64,000 nt of DNA from Kitasatospora sp. MAP5-34. Its GTDB lineage: Bacteria > Actinomycetota > Actinomycetes > Streptomycetales > Streptomycetaceae. Made by a program: the position numbers and the translations under genes. Of the stretch, positions 51,410 to 59,851 are shown in pieces (position 1 is the stretch's first letter; every line of letters starts with the position of its first letter). Where the stretch lies: the NCBI RefSeq assembly GCF_029894335.1, contig NZ_JARXZC010000025.1, forward strand, positions 1 to 64,000, given 5' to 3'. Under the pieces are notes generated by a model. The model did not search any database, had not been told where the DNA came from, and worked only from the letters and a program-made list of their open reading frames with translations.

Positions 51410-52054
51410 TCAGGAGCGCCGCTGGAAGTCCTCCATGGTCGCTGCCCGGCCGGGCAGCGGCGATCGGGCCGGAGCCTGCAGGCCGTCCAGGAGGAGCTGC
51501 AGGTGCCGGTGGGCGAACTGGTCGAGATCCAGGCACGCGGTGCCGGGAAGCGGGCGGGTCAGCTGGCTCAGCGCGATCACGAAGTCACCGGCGCCGACGT
51601 CGGTACGGATCCGCCCGTTCTGCTGGCCCCGCGTGATGAGTTCGGTGACACCCCGCACCAGGTCGGCCCGGGCCTGCTCCAGCTCGGGGTCCGCGAGGTC
51701 GACGTGGTCCGAGACCATCGGGCAGAGGGCGCCGATCCGCTCGTCGGCCGCCGCGTGGGCGAACCGGCAGAGGGCGTCGAAGCTGTCGGCCTCCTCGGCC
51801 ATGGCTTCGGTGGCGTGGCCCAGCACGCGGGCCATCACCGAGAGGGTCACCTGGTGGATCAAGTCCCGGCGGTCCGCGAAATTACGGTACATGGTGGCAT
51901 TGCCGACCCCCGCGCGTCGCGCGATTTCGTCGAACGGCACGTCCGCGCCGTGTTCGACGAACGCCTCGCGCGCTGCGGTGAGGATCCGAGCCCGGTTGCG
52001 GGAGGCGTCGGCCCGCAGACGCGGTGCTGCCGGTCCGGCGGCGACTGTGGTCAT
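51410..52054 (-). CDS. TetR-family regulator of the MFS exporter
   Basis: A 214-residue regulator. The helix-turn-helix is in F-D-E-I-A-R-R-A-G-V-G-N-A-T-M-Y-R-N-F (about 42-60), and the C-terminal ligand domain has T-R-P-L-P and helical features of the common TetR_C class for drug pumps. The ATG at 52054 follows GAGGGGAGCC. The frame is open further upstream but that part is Pro/Lys/Glu-rich and lies over direct repeats, so it is not included. It is presumably co-transcribed with the exporter and self-regulated. Confidence 0.87.
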   Translation of the reverse strand: MTTVAAGPAAPRLRADASRNRARILTAAREAFVEHGADVPFDEIARRAGVGNATMYRNFADRRDLIHQVTLSVMARVLGHATEAMAEEADSFDALCRFAHAAADERIGALCPMVSDHVDLADPELEQARADLVRGVTELITRGQQNGRIRTDVGAGDFVIALSQLTRPLPGTACLDLDQFAHRHLQLLLDGLQAPARSPLPGRAATMEDFQRRS

Positions 52055-52111
52055 GATCGGGCTCCCCTCGGGCTTGGGCTCGGGCTTCGGTTCGGGTGGC
52101 GGCTTCGGACG

Positions 52112-52149
52112 CGTACTTCGGGACACGTACTTCGGGACGCGTACTTCGG
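52112..52149. repeat. 14-bp direct repeats upstream of the TetR gene
   Basis: CGTACTTCGG starts at 52112, 52126 and 52140, giving a 14-bp period with CGTACTTCGGGAC shared by the first two units. They are 58-95 bp before the TetR start and could be protein-binding iterons or simple slippage products. Confidence 0.6.
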
Positions 52150-52244
52150 CTGCGGTCCTCTGCCGGTGTTCCGGGGAGATTTTCCCCGGTTCTTCGAACA
52201 TACGGGTAAACGGGGGAGAAGTCCCCGGATATTTCGCGACGAAG

Positions 52245-52260
52245 TGTGACCTGCGTCACA
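52245..52260. promoter_or_regulatory. consensus CRP-type site
   Basis: TGTGACCTGCGTCACA fits the canonical TGTGA-N6-TCACA pattern of CRP/FNR-family regulators with perfect arms. It lies 87 bp before the GlnA-like gene and about 190 bp before the divergent TetR gene. Confidence 0.65.
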
Positions 52261-52346
52261 AGATGGTTTGAGCTGCCGTCCCCGGATGAGTGAATCGTCC
52301 GCACGGCTGCTGCCGGTCGGGCCGTCGGGCCGGGCAGCATGGGCGG

Positions 52347-53687
52347 ATGAGCAGCATGCAGCCCCGCGCCGAACGCGCGGCGCAGGCCCGACTGGCCGCC
52401 GTCCGACTCGCCGCCGATGGTATCGAAGGGGTGGTGTTCGGCTGGGTCGACAACGCCGGCGTCACCCGGGTCAAGGCCGTCCCCGTCGGGCAGCTGGAGC
52501 ACGCCGCTGAGTGGGGCGTCGGAGCCGCGCCCTGCTTCGACGTGTTCCTGGTCGACGACTCGAGCACCAGCAGCCCGTTCAGCGACGGCCCGGTCGGCGA
52601 TCTCCGGCTCGTCCCGGATCTCGCCCGCCTGTCCCCGCTGGCCGCCCAGCCCGGCTGGGCCTGGGCGCCCGCCGACCGCTACACCCAGGACGGCGTGCCG
52701 CACCCGGGGTGCCAGCGGCGCTTCGCCCGCCGGATGACCGAGACGCTCGAGCGGCGCGGCCTGGCGGTACGGGCCGGGATCGAGGTCGAGTGGGTGGTCG
52801 CCGACGCCCACGGCGACCCCGCTGCCACCGGGCCCGCGTACGGGATGAACCGGTTCATCGAACTCTCCGACTATCTGCGAGATGTCCTGAAGGCGCTCAC
52901 CGCCCAGGGTCTGACGGTACTTCAGATTCATCCCGAGTACTCCCCGGGCCAGTTCGAGGTCTCGGTCGCGGCGGAGGGGCCGGTCGAGGCGGCCGACACG
53001 GTGATGCTGATCCGGCACACCGTGCGCGGTGTCTCGGCGCGCCACGGCCTGCGGACCTCCTTCGCACCCGTCGTCACGGAAGGGGCCGTCGGCAACGGCG
53101 GCCACCTGCACCTCAGCCTCTGGCGGGACGGGCAGAACCTCGGGCACGGCGGCCCGGGCCCGCACGGACTCCAGCCCGAGGCCGAGGCCTTCCTCGCCGG
53201 AGTGCTCGCGCAACTCCCGGCCCTGCTCGCGCTCGGCGCGCCGAGCGTGGCCAGCTACCTGCGGCTGGTGCCCTCGCGCTGGGCCGGGGCGTACCGGTGT
53301 TGGGGGCTGGAGAACCGGGAGGCCGCGCTGCGCCTGATCACCGGCTCGACGGGCGCCCAGGCCAATGCCGAGATCAAGTGCTTCGACGCCGCCGCGAACC
53401 CCTACCTGACGGTCGGGGCGGTGCTCGCGGCCGGCCTGGCCGGCCTCGACCTCGGCGACCCCCTGCCGCCCGAGGTCACCGGCGACCCGTCGGCACCGGG
53501 TGCGGCCGAGCGGCTGCCGGCCGACCTGCCGGAGGTACTCGACGTGTACGAGAAGTCCGTGCTGCTGCGGGAGGCCCTCGGCGCCCAGCTGTTCTCGGCG
53601 GTGCTGGCGGTGCGGCGCGCGGAGGTCGAACTGTTCGCGGGGCGTACCCCGGAGGAGATCATCGCGGCCACGCGGTGGCGGTACTGA
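52347..53687 (+). CDS. glutamine-synthetase-like ligase (GlnA3/GlnA4 type)
   Basis: A 446-residue type I glutamine-synthetase fold. The N-terminal beta-grasp contains V-V-F-G-W-V-D-N-A-G-V-T-R-V-K. The catalytic domain has the metal Glu in G-I-E-V-E-W-V-V, P-G-Q-F-E-V-S, G-N-G-G-H-L-H-L-S, N-R-E-A-A-L-R-L and A-N-A-E-I-K-C-F-D-A-A-A-N-P-Y. The adenylylation tyrosine loop of true GlnA is absent. Streptomycete paralogues of this kind glutamylate polyamines (GlnA2, GlnA3) or ethanolamine (GlnA4) rather than ammonia. Which one cannot be read here. The start at 52347 is the most family-like. Confidence 0.87.
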   Translation: MSSMQPRAERAAQARLAAVRLAADGIEGVVFGWVDNAGVTRVKAVPVGQLEHAAEWGVGAAPCFDVFLVDDSSTSSPFSDGPVGDLRLVPDLARLSPLAAQPGWAWAPADRYTQDGVPHPGCQRRFARRMTETLERRGLAVRAGIEVEWVVADAHGDPAATGPAYGMNRFIELSDYLRDVLKALTAQGLTVLQIHPEYSPGQFEVSVAAEGPVEAADTVMLIRHTVRGVSARHGLRTSFAPVVTEGAVGNGGHLHLSLWRDGQNLGHGGPGPHGLQPEAEAFLAGVLAQLPALLALGAPSVASYLRLVPSRWAGAYRCWGLENREAALRLITGSTGAQANAEIKCFDAAANPYLTVGAVLAAGLAGLDLGDPLPPEVTGDPSAPGAAERLPADLPEVLDVYEKSVLLREALGAQLFSAVLAVRRAEVELFAGRTPEEIIAATRWRY

Positions 53688-53755
53688 GGCTTCGTAAACG
53701 GGATCGGGGGGTCACGAAAGGGTGGTTACCCCGGTGCCTCTGTTCGCCCGGCGTG

Positions 53756-54649
53756 TCACCCGACGTGGTTGCTCCAGTCCGACTCCACGGCGGGTTTCCC
53801 GTGCAGGTCAGGTACCTGCTGCAGCCAGGCCGGACGGCCCGCGCGGGTCGTCGCCGCTCGCTCGGCCGCTGCTGCACGCAACTGTTCGGGCGAGGCGAAG
53901 CCGTCCGGGAGCCAGGCGGCGGAGCCTGCCGCGCGGGCTGCCAGGTGCTTGACGTACGCCTCCCGCAGCTCGCCGACCGAGCCGAAGCCCGGCTCGTCGG
54001 TCAGCCACTCCTCGGGAACCAGGGCCACCACCTCGCGCAGCAGGCCCTCCGTGACCAGCGGCGCGAGCGCGGCGTCGGCGGCGCGGACGTCGGGCCGGTA
54101 GGCGCCGAGTGCGTGGTCGCTCAGGTCGTACGCCTTGAGCAGTGAGGCGTGTGCGCCCGACCAGCGGTGGTGGAAGATCAGCCCGGCGCCGTTGTCGATC
54201 AGCCAGAGGGCGCCGTGCCAGACCATCAGATTGGGATTGCGGCAGCCGCGGTCGACGTTGCCGGTCAGCGCGTCCAGCCAGACCACCCGGCCCGCCTCGA
54301 CGGGGTCCACGTCCAGCATCTTCCGCTCGAAGTCGCGTGCGCCCGGCAGGTAGTCCATCCCGAGGTTGACGCCCGAGCTGGCCTTCAGCAGGTCCTGGAT
54401 CTCGGCGTCGGGCTCATCGGCGGCCACCGCCGGATCGAAGTCCACCAGCACCAGTTCGGGCACCCGCAGTCCCAGCCGCCGGGCCAGCTCCCCGACGATC
54501 ACCTCGGCGACCAGCGCCTTGTGCCCCTGCGCGGCACCGGAGAACTTGACCACGTACGTGCCCAGGTCGTCCGTCTCCACGATCCCGGGCACGGAGCCGC
54601 CCGCCCGCAGCGGGTCCAGGTAGCGCAGCGCAGTCACCTCGGTAAGCAC
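53756..54649 (-). CDS. HipA-like kinase, stand-alone
   Basis: A 297-residue protein with HipA/PI3-4-kinase-like features. The ATP-binding lysine is in T-Y-V-V-K-F-S-G-A. The catalytic loop is in L-D-A-L-T-G-N-V-D-R-G-C-R-N-P-N, and the metal Asp in W-L-I-D-N-G-A-G-L-I-F. HipA toxins are Ser/Thr kinases but usually carry an N-terminal subdomain and a HipB partner. Neither is seen here and the length is shorter than HipA (about 440). It resembles the actinobacterial 'HipA family kinase' group of unknown target. It is divergent from the SRPBCC gene. Confidence 0.8.
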   Translation of the reverse strand: MLTEVTALRYLDPLRAGGSVPGIVETDDLGTYVVKFSGAAQGHKALVAEVIVGELARRLGLRVPELVLVDFDPAVAADEPDAEIQDLLKASSGVNLGMDYLPGARDFERKMLDVDPVEAGRVVWLDALTGNVDRGCRNPNLMVWHGALWLIDNGAGLIFHHRWSGAHASLLKAYDLSDHALGAYRPDVRAADAALAPLVTEGLLREVVALVPEEWLTDEPGFGSVGELREAYVKHLAARAAGSAAWLPDGFASPEQLRAAAAERAATTRAGRPAWLQQVPDLHGKPAVESDWSNHVG

Positions 54650-54766
54650 ACCGGCCAGCCTAACCCGGCCCCGGTTTGGAACGGGTGGACGCCGGTGATT
54701 GGCTGTGGCGCGCAGCTTCCAAACGTCGCAGCCGCAGCCACAGTCGTAGTCGAGGAGAGTTCAGTC

Positions 54767-55207
54767 ATGGGACAGGTCAACGCCACCACCGAGCGGGTCT
54801 ACCAGGCGTCCCCGGAGCGCGTGTACGAGGCGCTGGCCGACTACACGGTCACCCGGCCGAAGCTGCTGCCCGCCCAGTACAGCGAGTACGAGGTCGAGGC
54901 GGGCGGCACCGGCGCGGGGACCAAGGTGCACTGGAAGCTCCAGGCGACCGAGAAGCGGGTGCGGGACTGCCTGTTCACCGTCACCGAGCCGAGCCCCCGC
55001 AAGCTGGTCGAGACGGACGCCAACTCCAGCATGGTGATCACCTGGACGGTGACCACAGCCGGTGACAACCAGGCCAAGGTGGTCATCGAGACGACCTGGC
55101 AGGGCGCCACCGGCATCGGCGGCTTCTTCGAGCGGACCTTCGCACCGAAGGGGCTGAACCGGATCCACGACTCCGTGCTCGCCCGCCTCGCGGACGAGGT
55201 CAAGTAA
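54767..55207 (+). CDS. SRPBCC (START-like) family protein
   Basis: A 146-residue single-domain protein with the polyketide cyclase/START helix-grip pattern. It begins T-T-E-R-V-Y-Q-A-S-P-E-R-V-Y-E-A-L-A-D-Y, has alternating strands with G-T-K-V-H-W-K-L-Q-A and W-T-V-T-T-A, and ends in the long C-terminal helix G-L-N-R-I-H-D-S-V-L-A-R-L. Such folds bind lipids or hydrophobic ligands. GAGGAGAG lies before the ATG. No specific role can be given. Confidence 0.84.
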   Translation: MGQVNATTERVYQASPERVYEALADYTVTRPKLLPAQYSEYEVEAGGTGAGTKVHWKLQATEKRVRDCLFTVTEPSPRKLVETDANSSMVITWTVTTAGDNQAKVVIETTWQGATGIGGFFERTFAPKGLNRIHDSVLARLADEVK

Positions 55208-55341
55208 CCCGTCGGGTCCCTCAGGGCGCCCGCCCCCTGGGGGACCCAGTTGCGCATGTTTACCCCCGGACGAGTGGTTCTGTACCCCGGAGTGGGTGAG
55301 AGCACCCGGCGGGGGGATACCGCCGACCTAGGCTCGCGGCC

Positions 55342-56652
55342 GTGCACATGACGATCCTTCATATCTCCCAGCCCGTCGACGGTGGTGTCGCCCGCGTCGT
55401 GGTCGACCTGGTCAGGGGGCAGCGCGAGGCCGGGTGCCGGGTACTGGTCGCCTGTCCGCAGGGCGGCAGGCTGGCTGCCGAGGCGGCCGGCGCGGGGGCG
55501 TTGGTGCTGGACTGGCCCGCCGGACGCTCGCCCGGTCCCGGCACGGCGGCGGAGGTGTGGCGGCTGCGCCGGATCGTCCGGGGGGCCAAACCCGATGTAC
55601 TGCATCTGCACAGCGCGAAGGCCGGGCTGGCGGGGCGGTTGGCCGTGCGGGGTTCGGTGCCGACCGTGTTCCAGCCGCACGCCTGGTCGTTCGCCGCCGT
55701 CGAGGGCCCGCTCGCCAACGCCACCCTGCGCTGGGAGCGGTTCGCCACCCGGTGGGCCCGGTCGGTGCTCTGCGTCAGCGAGCGGGAGCGGCTGGACGGG
55801 GAGGCGGCCGGTCTGCCGGCCGACTGGCGGGTGATCCCCAACGGAGTGGACGTCCGGCACTACGCCCCCGCCGACTCGGCCGCCCGTCGCGCCGCCCGGA
55901 TGTCGCTGGGGCTCGACCTGGACGCCCCGCTCGCGGTCTGTGTCGGTCGGCTCTGCCGGCAGAAGGGCCAGGACGTCCTGCTCGCCGCCTGGCCGGAGGT
56001 GGTCGGGCGGCTCCCCGCCGCGCGCCTCGCGCTGGTCGGTGACGGCCCGGAAGCCACCCAACTCGCGGACCAGGTACGTGAGTTGCCGGAGCCATCGCGG
56101 GTGCGGCTGGCCGGCGACGTCGCGGACCCCAGGCCGTGGCTGGCCGCCGCCGATCTGGTGGTGCTGCCGTCCCGCTGGGAGGGCATGGCACTGGCGCCGC
56201 TGGAGGCGATGGCGACGGGGCGTCCGGTGCTGCTCTCGGATGTTCCGGGGGCCCGCGAGTGCCTGCCGCCGGGGCAGGTGGCGGACTGCCTGGTGGAGCC
56301 GGAGAATCCTGCGGAACTCGCTCGCAGGCTGATCGAGGCGCTGTCTGATCCGATCGAATGCGAACGTCGTGGAGCGATCGCGCGCCGGCATGTGACCGAC
56401 CGGCACGACGTGCGGAATGTGATCGCACAGGTGGACGATCTCTACCGAACTGTTCTGCGAACGAATTCCGTCGCGAGTCCCCCCATGAGTCCCTCCGCGA
56501 GTCCCTCCGTGAGTCCCTCCCCGAGTTCACCCCCGAGTTCACCTCCGACTTCGTCCCCGAGCCCCCCGTCGGACCCTCCCGGGGCTACCACCCCCGGTGC
56601 CCCCGCGCCGCGATCGGCGCGCCGTGCCGCCCGTGTCTCCCGGCGGTCCTGA
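55342..56652 (+). CDS. GT4-family glycosyltransferase with Ser/Pro-rich tail
   Basis: A 436-residue GT-B transferase. The N-terminal acceptor domain has H-I-S-Q-P-V-D-G-G-V-A-R-V. The donor domain has P-N-G-V-D, V-G-R-L-C-R-Q-K-G and the E-x7-E pair in W-E-G-M-A-L-A-P-L-E-A-M. After about residue 370 the protein continues into a low-complexity Ser/Pro tail coded by a 12-bp repeat (56475-56570) and a basic end. It would add a sugar in exopolysaccharide assembly. The start is GTG, with ATG 55348 possible. It precedes the rest of the cluster by 349 bp. Confidence 0.88.
   Translation: MHMTILHISQPVDGGVARVVVDLVRGQREAGCRVLVACPQGGRLAAEAAGAGALVLDWPAGRSPGPGTAAEVWRLRRIVRGAKPDVLHLHSAKAGLAGRLAVRGSVPTVFQPHAWSFAAVEGPLANATLRWERFATRWARSVLCVSERERLDGEAAGLPADWRVIPNGVDVRHYAPADSAARRAARMSLGLDLDAPLAVCVGRLCRQKGQDVLLAAWPEVVGRLPAARLALVGDGPEATQLADQVRELPEPSRVRLAGDVADPRPWLAAADLVVLPSRWEGMALAPLEAMATGRPVLLSDVPGARECLPPGQVADCLVEPENPAELARRLIEALSDPIECERRGAIARRHVTDRHDVRNVIAQVDDLYRTVLRTNSVASPPMSPSASPSVSPSPSSPPSSPPTSSPSPPSDPPGATTPGAPAPRSARRAARVSRRS
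56475..56570 (+). repeat. 12-bp period repeat in the glycosyltransferase gene
   Basis: GAGTCC/GAGTTC units recur at 56475, 56487, 56499, 56511, 56523 and 56535, with weaker copies after that. They encode the S-P-S-x repeats of the tail. Confidence 0.75.
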
Positions 56653-57001
56653 TCGTTTCTCAGACCGTGAATGCTCGCCGCGAAGGTGCTGCTGTATTCG
56701 AACCTGGACCAAGTGGCCGAGGATTCAAATCCGAAAGTCTGATTAATGGGCGGGTGGAATGAAATGGCAAGTCAACTTCCTGAAATCAAGCCAGCGTTCG
56801 GTAATGTCTGATTTTGCCTGCTTCGTTGCTATTTCTGGCTGCCGACCCCCCTGGGGGGCAATCCGGAAAATGCCCGAATGCCACCCATGGCAGCAGGTGC
56901 TACCTGGACCGCATCCACCGGGCCGGGACGGCCGTGCCGGTGCCAGCCCGGATTCGGACGTTCCGTCATGGCGGGTACACAGCAGGGGAGTTCGCGCGCT
57001 G
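56653..57001. promoter_or_regulatory. 349-bp AT-richer leader before the exopolysaccharide operon
   Basis: No gene is supported. The stretch 56690-56880 is clearly richer in A/T than its surroundings. At 56845-56860 it carries the mirror CCCCCCTGGGGGG, a possible hairpin. It probably contains the promoter of the wbaP-like operon. No -35/-10 pair stands out. Confidence 0.45.
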
Positions 57002-58507
57002 ATGACCATCGATCACGAGAGTGTGCCACGGCCGGGCCGACCCCTGCCGTCCACCCGGCGGATCGCCACCGGGCTCCTCGACCGTCCCAGCGCGGCGGCC
57101 CAGGCCCGCTCCGCGCCGCCGATCGGGAAGCACCGCAGGCCGTTCCGCTCTCGGGCCGCCCTTCCGGCCGGTCTGGTCACCGTCGACGCCTTCGCGGTCC
57201 TCGGCGCGACCACCCTCACCGCCCTCGTGGCCGGCGGCCGGGCGCACCCCCTGCTCGGTGCCGCCGCCGTCCTCCCCCTGTTGCTGCCGCTCAATCTGGC
57301 CGGCGGCCTCTACCGCAGCAGGTTCACCCTCTCCGCGCTCGACGAGGTCCCCGCCCTGGCCACCCGGGCCGCCGTGGCCACCGCCTTCGCGGTCACCCTG
57401 GCCTGCTGTCGGGACGGGTGGCCGGACAGCGGCCCCGCCACCCCGCTCCAGCTGGCCGCCGGGCTCGTCCTCTTCCTGCTGCTGGCCTCCTGCGGCCGCG
57501 CCGCGATGTACCACCTACTGCGCCAGGCCCGCCGCCGGCGCCCCAGCCCGGTCCTGGTGCTCGGCGCCGGCCAGCTCGGGCAGCGCGTGGCGGCGGTGCT
57601 GACGGAGCATCGGGAGTACGGGATGCGGCCGGTCGGCTACCTCGACCCGGACCCGGTGCTGCTCGCCGCCGACGCCAAACTGCCCGTCCTCGGCGGCCGG
57701 GAGATTCTCGAACGGGTGATCCGCCGCCACCGCGTGCACCACGTCATCGCCACCGAGGGCGCCGCCGACGAGGCGGAGACGGCCGCCGCGCTGCGCGACG
57801 CCACCCGGCTCGGCTGCCAGGTCTGGCTGGTTCCGGCCCTGCGCGAGTACGGCTCGGTGGGCGGGCCCGCCCGCGACCACCTCTGGGGCTTCCCGTGTGT
57901 CCGGCTGGCCCGCCCGGCGACCCGGCGCTACGGCTGGACGGCCAAGCGGGCGCTGGACATCGCCGCTGCCGGGACCGGGCTGCTCGCGCTCGCCCCGGTG
58001 CTCGCCGTCTGCGCGCTGGCCGTCCGCTTCGACACCGGCCCCGGCGTACTCTTCCGGCAGCAGCGCACCGGCCTGGACGGCAGGGTCTTCACCGTCCTCA
58101 AGTTCCGCACCCTGCGCCCGAGCAACGAGCACGAGTCCGCCACCCGCTGGAACATCTCCCAGGACCACCGGATGGGCGTGGTCGGACGGCTGCTGCGCCA
58201 GAGCTCGCTGGACGAACTCCCGCAGCTCTGGAACGTCCTGCGCGGCGACATGAGCCTGGTCGGCCCGCGCCCCGAGCGCCCGTACTTCGTGATGCGCTTC
58301 GGCCAGGCCTACCCCGAGTACGCCGACCGCCACCGCGTCCCGGTCGGGCTCACCGGACTCGCCCAGGTCAACGGCCTGCGCGGGGACACCTCGATCGAGG
58401 ACCGGGCCCGCTTCGACAACCGCTACATCGAGAGCTGGAGCCTCTGGCTGGACGTCAAGCTGCTGCTCCGTACCGCCGCCCTGTTGCTGCACCCGGACGG
58501 GAGCTGA
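57002..58507 (+). CDS. polyprenyl glycosylphosphotransferase (WbaP/CpsE-like)
   Basis: Initiates exopolysaccharide repeat synthesis by transferring a sugar phosphate to undecaprenyl phosphate. The 501-residue protein has about five N-terminal membrane helices, a CoA-binding-like central domain (V-L-V-L-G-A-G-Q-L-G, about 180-320) and a C-terminal bacterial sugar transferase domain. That domain has K-R-A-L-D-I-A, L-K-F-R-T-L-R, D-E-L-P-Q-L-W-N-V-L-R-G-D-M and S-L-V-G-P-R-P-E-R-P. GGGGAG precedes the ATG. It heads a tight operon (6 bp to the next gene). Confidence 0.93.
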   Translation: MTIDHESVPRPGRPLPSTRRIATGLLDRPSAAAQARSAPPIGKHRRPFRSRAALPAGLVTVDAFAVLGATTLTALVAGGRAHPLLGAAAVLPLLLPLNLAGGLYRSRFTLSALDEVPALATRAAVATAFAVTLACCRDGWPDSGPATPLQLAAGLVLFLLLASCGRAAMYHLLRQARRRRPSPVLVLGAGQLGQRVAAVLTEHREYGMRPVGYLDPDPVLLAADAKLPVLGGREILERVIRRHRVHHVIATEGAADEAETAAALRDATRLGCQVWLVPALREYGSVGGPARDHLWGFPCVRLARPATRRYGWTAKRALDIAAAGTGLLALAPVLAVCALAVRFDTGPGVLFRQQRTGLDGRVFTVLKFRTLRPSNEHESATRWNISQDHRMGVVGRLLRQSSLDELPQLWNVLRGDMSLVGPRPERPYFVMRFGQAYPEYADRHRVPVGLTGLAQVNGLRGDTSIEDRARFDNRYIESWSLWLDVKLLLRTAALLLHPDGS

Positions 58508-58513
58508 CCATCC

Positions 58514-59851
58514 GTGGCCCTCGCATTCCCGCTGCCGCTGGCTTTACACAGTGTCAGGACCGGCCTGCTGAAGCGCCCGAGCCTGCTGGCCGCCGCCACC
58601 GTCCTGCTGGTCTGCGTGCCGACCGGCGAGAAGAACGTCGCGGCCGCCGTCCACATCACCGCCGCCGACCTGGCCTCGCTCGCGTTGGTGGCGGTGATCG
58701 CGCTCGACCTGCTGCGGGGACGCACTCCGGCGCTGAGCCGGACCGCCTGCGTCCTGTTCGGCGGGGTGGTCCTGGCGGCCGCCACCGCCACGGTCGGCTC
58801 GATCGACCCGTCGACCAGCCTGACCGGCTTCGTCCGGCTGGTGCAGGTCTTCGTGCTGGTCCCCGCCGCAGTGGTCTGCTCGCTGCGCGACCGCACCGAC
58901 CAGCGGCTGATCCTCGGCTCGTTCGTCGTCGCCGCGCTGATCCAGGGCGTGGTCGGCGCCAATCAGTACCTGACCCGGACGGGCGCCTCCTACACCGGCC
59001 AGCCGATCCGCGCGGTCGGCACCTTCGGCGCGCTGGACATCATGGCGATGTCCACCGTGGTCAGCTTCGGGCTGCTCGCCGCGCTGGCGCTGGCGCTCGG
59101 CGAGCGAGGCCCGGAGGGCAACCGACGACTCCGGCTGTCGATGTACGCGGCGGCCGCCTTCCTCTCCTTCCCGCTCGCCGTCTCGTTCAGCCGGGGCAGC
59201 TGGATCGCCTGCGGGGTCGCCGTCACCGTGCTCGGGCTGCGGGCCGACGCCCGGCTCGCGGTGCGCAGCGCGGTTCTGGCGATCGCCGCCGCGATCGTCC
59301 TGCTCGGCGGTTTCGGCCTGGGCGCCTCCGGTGTCACCGCCCGGCTCAGCAGCATCGGCTCGGTCGAGGCGGCCCCCGACCAGTCGGTCAGCGACCGCTA
59401 CGACCTCTGGGCCACCGCCCAACGCATCTGGCAGGACCACCCCGTCACCGGAGCCGGCCCGAAGGCCTTCCAGCAGCTGCGGGACAGCCACGCCCCGCTC
59501 CGCCTCTCCTCCGGCAGCGACGCCGCCGACTCCACCATCGGCTTCGAGCGCGAGCCGCTGCTCTCCCCGCACAACATGTACTTCCTGGTGCTCAGCGAGC
59601 AGGGCCTGATCGGCGCGGTCGCCTACCTCGCGCTGTTCCTCACCCTGCTGATCGGCTGCCTCCGTTCTTCGGGGCTCGACTCGCCGCGTGCGAGCAGCCT
59701 CGCCGCGCTCGCGCTGCTCACCTGGGTGCTGGTCGACTTCCTGTACGGCGACATCGGAGGGACGACCACGGTGCTGACCTCCGTGGTGCTCGGTCTCGCC
59801 GCCCGGTCGGCGCTGCCCGGCCCGAACTCCCAGGGAGTGCGCCAGGTATGA
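58514..59851 (+). CDS. O-antigen ligase/polymerase-like membrane protein (Wzy role)
   Basis: A 445-residue polytopic protein with 10-12 hydrophobic segments and one large extracytoplasmic loop (about 285-365). The loop contains D-R-Y-D-L-W-A-T-A-Q-R-I-W-Q-D-H-P and, before the next helix, S-P-H-N-M-Y-F-L-V-L-S-E-Q-G. This is the WaaL/Wzy (O-antigen_lig) signature with the conserved H-N pair. It would polymerise lipid-linked repeat units outside the membrane. The GTG start is 6 bp after the transferase, and the stop overlaps the flippase start (ATGA). Confidence 0.85.
   Translation: MALAFPLPLALHSVRTGLLKRPSLLAAATVLLVCVPTGEKNVAAAVHITAADLASLALVAVIALDLLRGRTPALSRTACVLFGGVVLAAATATVGSIDPSTSLTGFVRLVQVFVLVPAAVVCSLRDRTDQRLILGSFVVAALIQGVVGANQYLTRTGASYTGQPIRAVGTFGALDIMAMSTVVSFGLLAALALALGERGPEGNRRLRLSMYAAAAFLSFPLAVSFSRGSWIACGVAVTVLGLRADARLAVRSAVLAIAAAIVLLGGFGLGASGVTARLSSIGSVEAAPDQSVSDRYDLWATAQRIWQDHPVTGAGPKAFQQLRDSHAPLRLSSGSDAADSTIGFEREPLLSPHNMYFLVLSEQGLIGAVAYLALFLTLLIGCLRSSGLDSPRASSLAALALLTWVLVDFLYGDIGGTTTVLTSVVLGLAARSALPGPNSQGVRQV

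Noticed and set aside
52055..52201. N-terminal extension of the TetR regulator starting at ATG 52201
   Set aside because: The added residues are low-complexity (Pro/Lys/Glu) and come from the direct repeats. ATG 52054 has the ribosome-binding site.
56700..56745. tRNA-like words (AAGTGGCCGAG, GATTCAAATCC) before the exopolysaccharide operon
   Set aside because: The spacing is far too short for a tRNA, and no acceptor or anticodon stem can be formed.
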